DNA from: an uncultured Clostridia bacterium
GTDB taxonomy: Bacteria; Bacillota; Clostridia; Peptostreptococcales; Anaerovoracaceae
Reading direction: 5' to 3'
Assembly (NCBI GenBank): GCA_934233735.1
Contig: CAKQGQ010000026.1
Coordinates: 1-31,940 of the forward strand
DNA: 31,940 bases
Shown here: one piece after another, positions 8,902 through 16,329 of the stretch
Numbering within the stretch: the stretch's first letter is position 1
How the letters are laid out: every line of letters starts with the position of its first letter
Notes under the pieces: generated by a model
Seen by the model: the letters and a program-made list of their open reading frames with translations, nothing else
What the model was told of the DNA's origin: nothing
Database searches by the model: none
Position numbers and translations under genes: made by a program

Positions 8902-10358
8902 AGCGAAACAATCCTCTCCGATAATTTATTGCAATCCTCCGCATTATGCGAAATCAAAAGAACGGTCTTGCCTTCGATGGTTTTTTCCCACAGTCTTTCG
9001 ATAATTCGGTTCTTTAACTCTTCATCAAGCCCGCGGAACGGCTCGTCTAAAATCAAAAGATTTGCTTCCGCCAGAAACGTTCTTCCCAGCGCCGCGCGGT
9101 GCTTCATGCCGCCCGAAAGCTGCGACGGCATCAGGTTCAGAGCCCCCGTCAGTTCCAGTGCTGCTGCAGTCTCTCTGACTTCCTTATCCAGCTCTTCTCC
9201 TGCGTCATTGATTCGGCTGAATGCCATATTGTCGTAAACATTCAGCCACGGCAAAAGACGATCCTCCTGAAAAAGAACTGCCGCCTCCGCTTCCGCAGCT
9301 TTCTCTCCCTTCGCGCTTTCGACCGTAATCGTTCCCGCATCCGCCTGCTCCAATCCTAAAATCAATCTTGCCAGCGTAGTCTTCCCGCGTCCTGAAGGTC
9401 CGGAAAGCGCAGTAACGCTGCCCGCAGGAAGCGCAAGCTTCACATCGTCTAATACCGATTTATCGCCAAAACTCTTGCATATCCCTGAAAGCTCAATTGC
9501 AGGCGGCGGCATGGACTCCCGCTTCTTTCCGCCTGTCTTCAGATGCAGCCCTGCACTTTCCGTTTCCTTCACAAACAACCTGCAAACCGCCTTTTCAAAC
9601 AAAATACTCAGTATCACAATCACCGCAATGTACGCAAACAGGTTTGCCGTCTCCAGATAATATTTCGCATTCAGCATTTCATAGCCGAGCGAAAAATGTG
9701 GAATCGACAGCACTTCTGCCGCAATTACAGCCTTCCAGCTCAGACCGCAGGTCAGCCGCAGTGCCGCATTGAAATTTGCTCTGACCGAAGGAATGTAAAT
9801 CAGACGCAGGCTTTGCGCCTTCGTCAATTCATAGACGGCTGCAAGTTCCAGATATTCCGCGCTCACCGCATCCAGACCGGAAAGCAGGTTTGTATACACA
9901 ATCGGAAAGCACATGATGAAGCAGACGATGACCGCCACCCAATCCGAAGCTGCCAGCAAAATCACATAGATAATCACCGCCATCACCGGAACCGACTTAA
10001 AAAAGCTGACCGGAAGGCTTAAAAAGGTTCGAATCATCTTTTTACGATAAGAGCACCATGCAGCCCCCGCACCAATGAGAAGCGACAATCCCATCGCTGC
10101 AGCGCACCGCAGCAGCGTCCATATCGTATCCAGATAAAATTTCGGTGTCTGCACGAGATTTCCGAGCGCACGCAGCGTCTGATACGGCCCCGGAAGCAAA
10201 AGCTCGCTCCCAACTGCCATGCTGAGAATCTGCCAAAGAACAAGCCAAGCAAGGCAGACCAAAAATCCTCTGCCTTGCTTGTTTTCTTTCGTTTTATGTG
10301 TATTCTTTTGTTTTTCTTCTGCCCGATTATTCGGTCTGTCCGTAGTATAAATCTTCAT
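8898..10358 (-). CDS. Fused ABC importer: SsuC/TauC-type permease plus SsuB-type ATPase
   Basis: 486 residues combine two parts usually encoded separately. Residues ~33-265 are a BPD-type permease with about six spans and a cytoplasmic loop near EYLELAAVYELTKAQSLRLIYIP, where the EAA-type coupling motif is expected. Residues ~285-486 are the ATPase: Walker A GPSGRGKTT (320-328), Q-loop Q364, signature LSGGM (414-418), Walker B LLILDEP (434-440), H-loop H471. The ATPase is short (about 200 residues) but keeps all catalytic motifs. The gene overlaps the upstream substrate-binding protein by 32 bp and ends in an ATGA overlap with the first yhgE-like gene. Family: nitrate/sulfonate/taurine/thiamine-precursor importers; the substrate cannot be told from sequence. 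One continuous frame with no junction defect makes a sequencing artefact unlikely. Confidence 0.9.
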   Translation of the reverse strand: MKIYTTDRPNNRAEEKQKNTHKTKENKQGRGFLVCLAWLVLWQILSMAVGSELLLPGPYQTLRALGNLVQTPKFYLDTIWTLLRCAAAMGLSLLIGAGAAWCSYRKKMIRTFLSLPVSFFKSVPVMAVIIYVILLAASDWVAVIVCFIMCFPIVYTNLLSGLDAVSAEYLELAAVYELTKAQSLRLIYIPSVRANFNAALRLTCGLSWKAVIAAEVLSIPHFSLGYEMLNAKYYLETANLFAYIAVIVILSILFEKAVCRLFVKETESAGLHLKTGGKKRESMPPPAIELSGICKSFGDKSVLDDVKLALPAGSVTALSGPSGRGKTTLARLILGLEQADAGTITVESAKGEKAAEAEAAVLFQEDRLLPWLNVYDNMAFSRINDAGEELDKEVRETAAALELTGALNLMPSQLSGGMKHRAALGRTFLAEANLLILDEPFRGLDEELKNRIIERLWEKTIEGKTVLLISHNAEDCNKLSERIVSL

Positions 10359-11334
10359 TCGGCAATTTTCCGCCTACCGAAGCAGGCTCCATATCAAATA
10401 AAGTTTCATTAAAGGTCTTTAAGATTTCCGCGCCTTCCTTTGCGTCATTTCCTGCATACAGAACGATTCTGCATTTCGGAATCGCAGTCTTTGCGATTTC
10501 TTCTTTACCGAGGAAGCCCTTTTCCACAATCAGCTTCGCCGCGTCTTCCGGGAATCCGTTCACGAATTCTACGGAATCGGCATAGTCGTTAAGCAGAACC
10601 TTCAGGTCATCTTCGCGTTCTTCGATAAATGCTTTGCGGGCAACTAAAACTCCCATCGGAAGCGCCTGTCCGGTTGCTTCCGTCCAAAGCACATTCAAGT
10701 CGAAAAGCTGGCTGACATTTTCATTTCCTGCGGCAAGCGCTGTCGATACGAACGGCTCCGGAATCATTGCAATCGCGCCGTCTTCGCTGAGCAGCTTCTG
10801 ATTGACATCCGCATGGCTTGCAAGCCACTGCACTTTCACATCTTTATCAATCGCAAGGCCTGCATTTTCCAGTACCTTCTGCAGCACATACTCCGGCGTT
10901 CCGCCCTGTCCGCTTGCATAGATTGTCTTGCCTGCTAAATCCTTCGGCTCGCTTACATCTGCGTTATTTCCGAGGATATATAAAACACCCAGCGCAATCG
11001 GGCTTACCGCTGCAATCTGCCCTTCCGTCTTATTGTATAAAACCGCTGCCATGTTGGACGGCAGAGCCGCTACATCCACTTCGCCGCTGATCAGCTTCGG
11101 GGCAATGTCTGTCGGTGCCTGATAAGTCGTAATCGCATACTTATCCGTCATGTCCATCAGCTTTACCATACCCATTCCGGTCGGCCCGTTCAGCGCGGCA
11201 ACGTTTACAACCGCGCTCACGGTCGGCGGTACTTCAGCATCCTGTCTTTCCTCTGCCGCGCATCCGGTCATCAGCGTAAATGCCAGCACCAATATCAATA
11301 ACAGCGATAAAAATTTCTTGTTAGTTTTCGTCAT
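10327..11334 (-). CDS. ABC transporter substrate-binding lipoprotein, SsuA/TauA/NMT1-like
   Basis: 335 residues with a lipoprotein signal: a basic N-terminus, a hydrophobic core (LSLLLILVLAFTLMT) and lipobox MTGC with the lipidated Cys near residue 25. The mature part has the periplasmic-binding fold type II signatures of COG0715 proteins: GPTGMGMVKLMD near residue 55, then GEVDVAALPSNMAAVLYNKT, then GVLYILGN and DLAGKTIYASGQGGTPEYVL. It should capture the ligand outside the cell for the fused permease-ATPase that follows. Its start overlaps the 3' end of the tagO-like gene by 14 bp and its 3' end overlaps the ABC gene by 32 bp. The ligand is unknown; sulfonate, nitrate, pyrimidine precursor or an aromatic acid are all possible for the family. 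Confidence 0.9.
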   Translation of the reverse strand: MTKTNKKFLSLLLILVLAFTLMTGCAAEERQDAEVPPTVSAVVNVAALNGPTGMGMVKLMDMTDKYAITTYQAPTDIAPKLISGEVDVAALPSNMAAVLYNKTEGQIAAVSPIALGVLYILGNNADVSEPKDLAGKTIYASGQGGTPEYVLQKVLENAGLAIDKDVKVQWLASHADVNQKLLSEDGAIAMIPEPFVSTALAAGNENVSQLFDLNVLWTEATGQALPMGVLVARKAFIEEREDDLKVLLNDYADSVEFVNGFPEDAAKLIVEKGFLGKEEIAKTAIPKCRIVLYAGNDAKEGAEILKTFNETLFDMEPASVGGKLPNEDLYYGQTE

Positions 11335-12412
11335 GTTCTTTTTGCTCCTTTTCTTCTGTCTTTCCCATATCCAGCAGGTTATTCTTGATTTGCGGCATAA
11401 TGTGATTTGCGTCCGTCAGGAAAATGTAAATCAGCATCAATGCAATCGCAAACAGCCCTGCAGTCTCTACAAATAAATCGCGGCTGAAGGTTACCGCAGC
11501 GATTCCCATAATACCGCTCACGCCGTAAAGCATCAGCGTTGCTCTTCGCTGTCCGTAGCCCAGTCTCATCAGTCTGTGGTGCAGATGTCCTTTATCCGCC
11601 TCCATAATCGGCCGCTTGTTGATAAGACGGCGGAAAATCGCAAAGGCTGTGTCGAAAATCGGCACACCCAGCACCAGTACCGGGATAATCACCGCCACCA
11701 CCGTCGCGCTCTTCACAGGCCCCAGAATCGACATCGTCGACAGCATGAAGCCTAAATACAGCGACCCTCCGTCGCCCATGAAAATCTTCGCGGGATAAAA
11801 ATTGTACGGCAGGAATCCGAGTGCGCCTCCCGCCAGCGCCAGCATTGCGCCCGATGCCAGGTACATCCCGTGAATATATGCCACATAGGCAATGCAAAGC
11901 GATGCGATTGCTGAGGTTCCCGCAGCCAGTCCGTCCAGTCCGTCAATCAGATTCACCGTGTTCGTAATTCCCACAATCCAAATAATCGTAATGATAAAGC
12001 AAAGCACCGCTCCCAGCTCGCTTTTTCCGTCTCCGAAAAAGTTTCGGATAAACTCGATTCTAAGGCCGTACATATACATGATTACGGCGATTACCGTCTG
12101 TCCGAAAAACTTGACCTTGGCAGGCAGGTTCTTCAGGTCATCGATAATTCCCAAAATATAGATCAAAATGCCTCCGACCAAAATCCCGACGATGCGGTTG
12201 TCAAGCTGCAGCAGGAATACTGCCGTTGAAATCGTGGTCCCCGTAAAAATCGCCAGTCCCCCGAAACGCGGCATGGCTTTCGTATGCATTCGTCTTGTGT
12301 CCTTAGGCACATCCATCGCGCCGATTTTCGGAGCCAGCTTGATTGCCACAGGCGTCATCACAAGTGCCAGCACGAAGGCAAGTAAAAAAGTCATCCAAAG
12401 TGTACTATACAT
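11321..12412 (-). CDS. tagO: Undecaprenyl-phosphate sugar-1-phosphate transferase (TagO/WecA family)
   Basis: 363 residues, polytopic, of the MraY/WecA (GT4) superfamily. Diagnostic motifs: the DD pair at D91-D92 in GIIDDLKNLP; NTVNLIDGLDGLAAG (151-165), with the catalytic Asp within it; FMGDGGS (211-217); and HLHHR (276-280), which fits the WecA/TagO pattern rather than MraY. It transfers a HexNAc-1-phosphate from a UDP-sugar to undecaprenyl phosphate at the inner membrane face, beginning wall teichoic acid or another surface glycan. A GGGAG ribosome site precedes the ATG at 12412. The C-terminal ~10 residues are charged (KTEEKEQKEHDEN) and overlap the next gene by 14 bp. No other teichoic acid gene is in the window, so the polymer is unknown. 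Confidence 0.92.
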   Translation of the reverse strand: MYSTLWMTFLLAFVLALVMTPVAIKLAPKIGAMDVPKDTRRMHTKAMPRFGGLAIFTGTTISTAVFLLQLDNRIVGILVGGILIYILGIIDDLKNLPAKVKFFGQTVIAVIMYMYGLRIEFIRNFFGDGKSELGAVLCFIITIIWIVGITNTVNLIDGLDGLAAGTSAIASLCIAYVAYIHGMYLASGAMLALAGGALGFLPYNFYPAKIFMGDGGSLYLGFMLSTMSILGPVKSATVVAVIIPVLVLGVPIFDTAFAIFRRLINKRPIMEADKGHLHHRLMRLGYGQRRATLMLYGVSGIMGIAAVTFSRDLFVETAGLFAIALMLIYIFLTDANHIMPQIKNNLLDMGKTEEKEQKEHDEN

Positions 12413-12433
12413 ATATTATCTCCCAGTTCGCCA

Positions 12434-12895
12434 TTATTCTTCTTCGCTTTTTTCAAGTTTTTCAACCACAAGCCCCGCTTCATTCAGGATTTCAACCGCA
12501 AGCTCGTCCGGATAACCTTCCCGAACCACGATTCTTTTAATCCCGGCATTGACAATCATCTTGGCACAGATCCCGCACGGCTGATGTGTTATGTAAATCG
12601 TTCCGCCTTCGATGGCATGTCCCATGGAAGCGGCCTGAATAATTGCGTTTTGCTCAGCATGAAGTGCCATGCAGAGTTCATGTCTTTGACCCGACGGTAC
12701 GCCGAGTTTCTGCCGCAGGCAGCCGCCGCGTTCCTCGCAGTGGCGTATTCCTCTCGGTGCTCCGTTGTATCCGGTCGCAATCGCGTGTTTATCCTTTACA
12801 ATAACCGCGCCCACATTTCTTCTCATACAGGTCGAGCGCTTCGCGGTCAGTTCCGCCATTTCCATGAAATATTCATCCCAGCTCGGTCTTTTCAT
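12434..12895 (-). CDS. comEB: dCMP deaminase (ComEB-like)
   Basis: 153 residues of the cytidine/deoxycytidylate deaminase fold. Zinc site and catalytic motif: HAE at 79-81 (ALHAEQNAI) and PCGIC at 106-110. The segment ATGYNGAPRGIRHCEERGGCLR (residues ~40-61) is typical of dCMP deaminases. The enzyme converts dCMP to dUMP for dTMP synthesis. The C-terminus is acidic (KLEKSEEE). It sits 19 bp after truA and 21 bp before the tagO-like gene, in the same operon. Deaminases of this type next to tagO/wecA genes are common in Firmicutes, without a clear functional reason. The name comEB comes from the Bacillus competence locus; no comEA or comEC is present here. Confidence 0.93.
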   Translation of the reverse strand: MKRPSWDEYFMEMAELTAKRSTCMRRNVGAVIVKDKHAIATGYNGAPRGIRHCEERGGCLRQKLGVPSGQRHELCMALHAEQNAIIQAASMGHAIEGGTIYITHQPCGICAKMIVNAGIKRIVVREGYPDELAVEILNEAGLVVEKLEKSEEE

Positions 12896-12914
12896 TGCGT
12901 TTCTCCTTTGTTTT

Positions 12915-13706
12915 TTATTTTTTCTTCAGTTCTTCCTCTTCGTAATATATTTCGACTAAGTACAGACCCTCCGCCGGAGCCGTATGCCCCGCGTTACGCC
13001 TGTCCGCGCTTTCGATTATCTTTGCTGCGTCCTCCGGCTGTTTTTTCCCCAGCCCGATTTCCACAAGCGTGCCGACGATAATCCGCACCATATTGTACAG
13101 GAAGCCGTCGCCTGTCACCTCTATTATAACCTGTTTTCCCTCTTCATATATGTTGAGACTGTGAATTGTCCGGACCGTCGTCAGTCTTTCATTTCCCCCC
13201 GCCGATTGAAAACACTTGAAATCATGCGTGCCGACGATAGCCTTCGCCGCCTCCTGCATTTTCGTAATGTCCAGCGGCTTTTTTATCTGATAGCAGTAAT
13301 TCCGCTGAAAAATATCGACTTCGGGGGCGTTCCGAATGATATAGCGATAGGTCTTTCCCTTCGAATCAAAACGCGCGTGAAACTCCGCCGGCTTCTCACA
13401 GATCTCTGTAATCCGAACATCGCCGACTCCTTTTTGCGAATTCTGACCGCCCGCTAAAAGGTTGTTCGCCGCAAGCATGATTTTATCGGTGGGAATACCG
13501 AACTCGCCTTTAAAAGAAGCCCTTTGTCCCAGCGCATGAACGCCCGCATCCGTGCGGCTTGTCCCATTCAGCGAAATCTCGCATCCGCAGACCTTCGACA
13601 GCACCCGTTCCAGATCTCCCTGCACGGTCCGCGCTCCGGGCTGTCTCTGCCATCCGCTGAAGCCGCTTCCGTCGTATTCGATTGTCAGCAAAATATTTCG
13701 TTCCAT
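12915..13706 (-). CDS. truA: tRNA pseudouridine synthase A
   Basis: 263 residues, close to the usual family length. The N-terminus has IEYDGSGFSGWQRQP (9-23), and the catalytic Asp is D53 in GTSRTDAGVHALGQ. Other TruA segments are RFDSKGKTYRYII, VGTHDFKCFQSAG (here with Cys), TVRTI and GDGFLYNMVRIIVGTL. It isomerises U38-U40 in the anticodon stem of several tRNAs. It lies 8 bp after the prepilin-peptidase-like gene and 19 bp before the dCMP deaminase gene. The ATG at 13706 fits the conserved start of the family. Confidence 0.95.
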   Translation of the reverse strand: MERNILLTIEYDGSGFSGWQRQPGARTVQGDLERVLSKVCGCEISLNGTSRTDAGVHALGQRASFKGEFGIPTDKIMLAANNLLAGGQNSQKGVGDVRITEICEKPAEFHARFDSKGKTYRYIIRNAPEVDIFQRNYCYQIKKPLDITKMQEAAKAIVGTHDFKCFQSAGGNERLTTVRTIHSLNIYEEGKQVIIEVTGDGFLYNMVRIIVGTLVEIGLGKKQPEDAAKIIESADRRNAGHTAPAEGLYLVEIYYEEEELKKK

Positions 13707-13714
13707 TCCGTCCC

Positions 13715-14434
13715 CTAAAACAAAAGGTTAATGCCATTATACAACATTTTGTGAAAAAATACCATATATAAAGCTGCTGCCGCGGAAATATACGGCACCA
13801 TCGGTCTCTGGTCGGTCCGCTTCGCCTTCTTTCGGAGCAAAAGCCAGATGAAATGTCCCGCGCTCGCAAAGGTGCTCACGACGAAGATAAATGCAATTCC
13901 TTCGATTCCCGTCAAAAGTCCAAGGGCCGCAAACAGCTTGATGTCCGCGCCGCCGACCGCACTCTTCTTATAAATCAGCCTTCCGAGCAGCGCCGTCAAT
14001 CCGATAACCGCAAAACCTGCCGCCGCTCCGATGAGACAGCCCGTTATGCCCACCTCGTTTCTCGGAATCAGACCGATTCCGCACACCAAAAGCAGCAAAA
14101 TCAGCTGGTCAGGCACAATCATATATTTTATATCTGCAATTGACATTTCGAGCAGCAGCCAAAGCGCAAAAACCGCCGCAAACGCATAGTACGGATCATC
14201 TGTTCCCATCGCGATTCCGACCACGATAAAAAAGCCGGTAAACACATATTTCCACGGAGTGCTTTTCACGCGCTGATGCGTCGGATGCAGAAGTTCCTCA
14301 TCCGGTTCCTGCCCGTAGTCGACCAGCCACTTTCCCGGCATTTTATTAAAAAAATAAACCGCGCCGTTTCCCAGAAAAATTCCTAAAATCAAGAAAAAAA
14401 CGCATGTCAGTATCATCGTTAAATGAGAATTCAT
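13715..14434 (-). CDS. Type IV prepilin peptidase-like (A24) membrane protease
   Basis: 239 residues from the ATG at 14434, chosen because GAGGAGA stands at proper spacing before it. A start 51 bp upstream has no ribosome site and would lie between the -10 and this start. About seven spans. The two A24 aspartates are visible: D101 in ADIKYMIVPD and D164 in GGADIK. The second differs slightly from the usual GxGD (Gly-Gly-Ala-Asp), a variant seen in non-classical members. The N-terminal methyltransferase cysteines of PilD are absent. It may process prepilin-like or other type III signal peptides, but no pilin gene is nearby. First gene of the operon. Confidence 0.82.
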   Translation of the reverse strand: MNSHLTMILTCVFFLILGIFLGNGAVYFFNKMPGKWLVDYGQEPDEELLHPTHQRVKSTPWKYVFTGFFIVVGIAMGTDDPYYAFAAVFALWLLLEMSIADIKYMIVPDQLILLLLVCGIGLIPRNEVGITGCLIGAAAGFAVIGLTALLGRLIYKKSAVGGADIKLFAALGLLTGIEGIAFIFVVSTFASAGHFIWLLLRKKAKRTDQRPMVPYISAAAALYMVFFHKMLYNGINLLF

Positions 14435-14456
14435 TTTGGTATCTCCTCTGCCCACT

Positions 14457-14485
14457 ATCATACCATTTTTTATGCCTTTTCTCAA
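14457..14485 (-). promoter_or_regulatory. SigA-type promoter of the nine-gene operon
   Basis: On the minus strand, TTGAGA (14485-14480), a 17-bp spacer, then TATGAT (14462-14457). The predicted start of transcription is about 15 bp upstream of the translated start at 14434. This is the only good promoter pattern I noticed within the block 1751-14434, consistent with one long transcript. Confidence 0.75.
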
Positions 14486-14528
14486 GTTGTTCTTTTTTTG
14501 TCTATCTTATCCCGTTTCCCATTTTATT

Positions 14529-14537
14529 TGTTATAAT
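14529..14537 (+). promoter_or_regulatory. Extended -10 promoter of the AspT/YidE-like gene
   Basis: TGTTATAAT gives a perfect TATAAT (14532-14537) with the TGN extension. No good -35 hexamer lies 16-18 bp upstream, which extended -10 promoters tolerate. The start codon follows at 14571. It is divergent from the operon promoter. Confidence 0.65.
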
Positions 14538-14570
14538 GAAAGAGTTGATTCAATATTTAGGAGGCAGTTC

Positions 14571-15983
14571 ATGGATTTTATAAAATTTGACATTGTGGGC
14601 ATTGCCCTGAACCCCTTCGTTCTGATGTTCGTAACGATTGCGCTCGGACTTTTGTTCGGCAAAATCAAGTTCGGCAAATTCAGCTTCGGAACATCGGGTG
14701 CCATGTTCGTCGGTCTTGCAGTCGGCTTCGTGGTTTACGGCTTTGCTCAGAAACTATACAATGCAGGCGATGAAACCGCAGCCGGCTTCAAAGCGGCGGT
14801 ACAGATTATGGAAGGAAACGGCGGCAAAGTCATCAACTCATATTTCTTCACCGCGGCACTTTTCTTCTTCGTCGCGGCCGTCGGCCTTCTGGCATCGAAG
14901 GACCTTGCAATCGTACTCAAAAAATACGGCCCGAAATTCGTTGTTCTCGGACTTTTGATTACTTTGGTCGGTGCGGGTGCAACCTATGCCTGCACAGCAA
15001 TCTGCAAAGACACGAATTCCTATGCGGTTGCCGGCGTCTACACAGGCGCTATGACAAGCTCCCCGGGGCTTGCCTCTGCGCTTGAGACATCCGAGCTTCA
15101 GGCAAATGAATATGCCGATAACTTCGCAAACCTTCCTGACAAAGAAAAGGAAGCGATTCTGACGGTACTTGCACTCGATGAAAAATATGCGGATGTTACC
15201 CTTGAAAACACGCCGTCACTTTCAAAAGACCAGAAACAGGCGTACATAAATCAAGCGACGGCGCAGGTCGGAATCGGCTCTGCGGTCGGCTATCCGTTCG
15301 GTGTCATCATCGTAATTCTGGCAGTAAACTTCCTCAGCGTCATCTTCCGCTTCGATGTGGAGGCGGAGAAACTGGCCTACCGCCGGGAGATGGAGTCAGC
15401 GCGTGAAGTCGGCGGCATACGCCAGGTAGAAACGACGGATTTCAGCATTCTTTCCTTCGCAATCGTATGCTTTGCGGGATACCTTTTGGGCTCAATCAAA
15501 ATATACATGGGCCCGCTCGGCTATGTCAGCCTCGAATCGACAGGCGGCATTCTGATCGGCTCTCTGATTCTGGGCTATATCGGAAAAATCGGCCCGCTTT
15601 CGTTCCGCATGGATCCGAAAGTCCTTGCAATTATCCGCGAACTCGGCCTTGCCTTTTTCCTTGCGATTGTCGGCCTGAATTACGGCTACGGTGCTGTTGA
15701 TGCACTTACAGGTTCCGGCATTACGCTTGCACTTGTAAGTCTGGGGGTCGGCGCGGTTGCCATCATGGCGGGTTTCTTCGTTGGCCGCTATGTATTTAAA
15801 CTGAACTGGATTATGCTTTCCGGCGCAATCTGCGGAGGCATGACCTCCACGCCGGGCCTCGGTGCCGCTACAGACGCGGTCGGAAGCGACGACCCGGGCG
15901 CAGGCTACGGTGCGACCTACCCGTTCGCACTGTTCGGAATGGTTATCTTCACGATTATACTGAATAAGCTGCCGCTGCTGTAG
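14571..15983 (+). CDS. AspT/YidE-family membrane antiporter-like protein
   Basis: 470 residues from the ATG at 14571, which has AGGAGG 7 bp upstream; an in-frame ATG at 14436 lies upstream of the promoter and is rejected. The protein has about ten to eleven spans in two related halves. Each half carries the duplicated motif of the YidE/YbjL/AspT family: GAMTSSPGLASALE (159-172) and GGMTSTPGLGAATD (about 422-435). The cytoplasmic middle region is short and lacks the TrkA-C (RCK_C) domains of AspT and YidE, so this is a minimal variant. Known members exchange aspartate for alanine or move dicarboxylates. The substrate here is unknown. It is monocistronic and divergent from the operon to its left. 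Confidence 0.85.
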   Translation: MDFIKFDIVGIALNPFVLMFVTIALGLLFGKIKFGKFSFGTSGAMFVGLAVGFVVYGFAQKLYNAGDETAAGFKAAVQIMEGNGGKVINSYFFTAALFFFVAAVGLLASKDLAIVLKKYGPKFVVLGLLITLVGAGATYACTAICKDTNSYAVAGVYTGAMTSSPGLASALETSELQANEYADNFANLPDKEKEAILTVLALDEKYADVTLENTPSLSKDQKQAYINQATAQVGIGSAVGYPFGVIIVILAVNFLSVIFRFDVEAEKLAYRREMESAREVGGIRQVETTDFSILSFAIVCFAGYLLGSIKIYMGPLGYVSLESTGGILIGSLILGYIGKIGPLSFRMDPKVLAIIRELGLAFFLAIVGLNYGYGAVDALTGSGITLALVSLGVGAVAIMAGFFVGRYVFKLNWIMLSGAICGGMTSTPGLGAATDAVGSDDPGAGYGATYPFALFGMVIFTIILNKLPLL

Positions 15984-16000
15984 CAGACGGCATTCGCACT

Positions 16001-16024
16001 AAATATACCCGAAAGGGTATATTT
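16001..16024 (+). terminator. Hairpin R1: transporter terminator and first HipB operator-like palindrome
   Basis: AAATATACCC, loop GAAA, GGGTATATTT forms a perfect 10-bp stem with a stable GNRA tetraloop, followed by a T tract (16022-16028). It lies 18 bp after the transporter stop and is a good intrinsic terminator. Its core TATACCCGAAAGGGTATA is repeated twice more before hipB, so it may also be an operator. Confidence 0.8.
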
Positions 16025-16043
16025 TTTTATATTTTATGTTTTT

Positions 16044-16061
16044 TATACCTGAAAGGGTGTA
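16044..16061. promoter_or_regulatory. Operator-like palindrome R2 upstream of hipBST
   Basis: TATACCTGAAAGGGTGTA is the second copy of the 18-bp palindrome, starting 40 bp after R1's TATACC. It differs from R1's core at two positions and keeps dyad symmetry with a GAAA-like centre. Confidence 0.6.
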
Positions 16062-16077
16062 TTTTTTGTATTTTTAC

Positions 16078-16106
16078 TTGAAATTATACCCGAAAGGTGC
16101 TATTTT
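16078..16106 (+). promoter_or_regulatory. Promoter of hipBST
   Basis: TTGAAA (16078-16083), a 17-bp spacer, TATTTT (16101-16106). Transcription would start near 16112-16114, at or next to the hipB ATG at 16114, predicting a leaderless or almost leaderless mRNA. This fits the absence of a proper ribosome binding site before hipB. Confidence 0.65.
16085..16102. promoter_or_regulatory. Operator-like palindrome R3 in the hipB promoter spacer
   Basis: TATACCCGAAAGGTGCTA is the third copy, 41 bp after R2, with a degenerate right half. It fills the spacer between the -35 and -10 of the hipB promoter, the expected place for autorepression by a HipB-type repressor. Confidence 0.65.
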
Positions 16107-16113
16107 AAATAGT

Positions 16114-16329
16114 ATGAACACAATTGGACAATATATTAAAGAACAAAGAAAAAAAGCCGGGCTTACACAAGAAGAATTTGCCATGCGCGCCGGGTTGGGA
16201 CTGCGGTTTGTCAGAGAATTAGAACAGGGTAAGGAGACTGTTCGTCTTGACAAAGTAAATCAAGCTTTGTCTATGTTTGGCGCAGAAGCCGTGCCCGCAG
16301 CAAAACGAAAGCAGGAGGATGATGTATGA
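16114..16329 (+). CDS. hipB: HipB-like XRE-family DNA-binding antitoxin
   Basis: 71 residues from the ATG at 16114. An upstream in-frame ATG (16036) would run through operators R2 and R3 and the promoter, so it is rejected. The HTH_3 domain spans about 5-57: IKEQRKKAGLTQEEFAMRAGLGLRFVRELEQGK in two parts, with QEEFA as the first helix and LGLRFVRELE as the recognition helix. The tail (PAAKRKQEDDV) is short and charged. By analogy with HipBA and HipBST systems it binds the palindromes upstream and represses its own operon. Its stop overlaps the hipS start in an ATGA junction. No good Shine-Dalgarno is visible, in line with a leaderless start. Confidence 0.88.
   Translation: MNTIGQYIKEQRKKAGLTQEEFAMRAGLGLRFVRELEQGKETVRLDKVNQALSMFGAEAVPAAKRKQEDDV

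Noticed and set aside
14436..14570. Longer start of the AspT/YidE-like transporter at 14436
   Set aside because: This start precedes the extended -10 at 14529-14537 and overlaps the divergent operon promoter. AGGAGG points to 14571.
16001..16102. Three regularly spaced repeats considered as a small CRISPR array
   Set aside because: Repeats are 18-bp palindromes with AT-rich, partly similar gaps of about 22 bp, lie in a promoter and have no cas genes. An operator set explains them better.
16036..16113. Longer hipB starting at 16036
   Set aside because: The extension would translate operators R2 and R3 and the promoter. The HTH domain begins right after the ATG at 16114.
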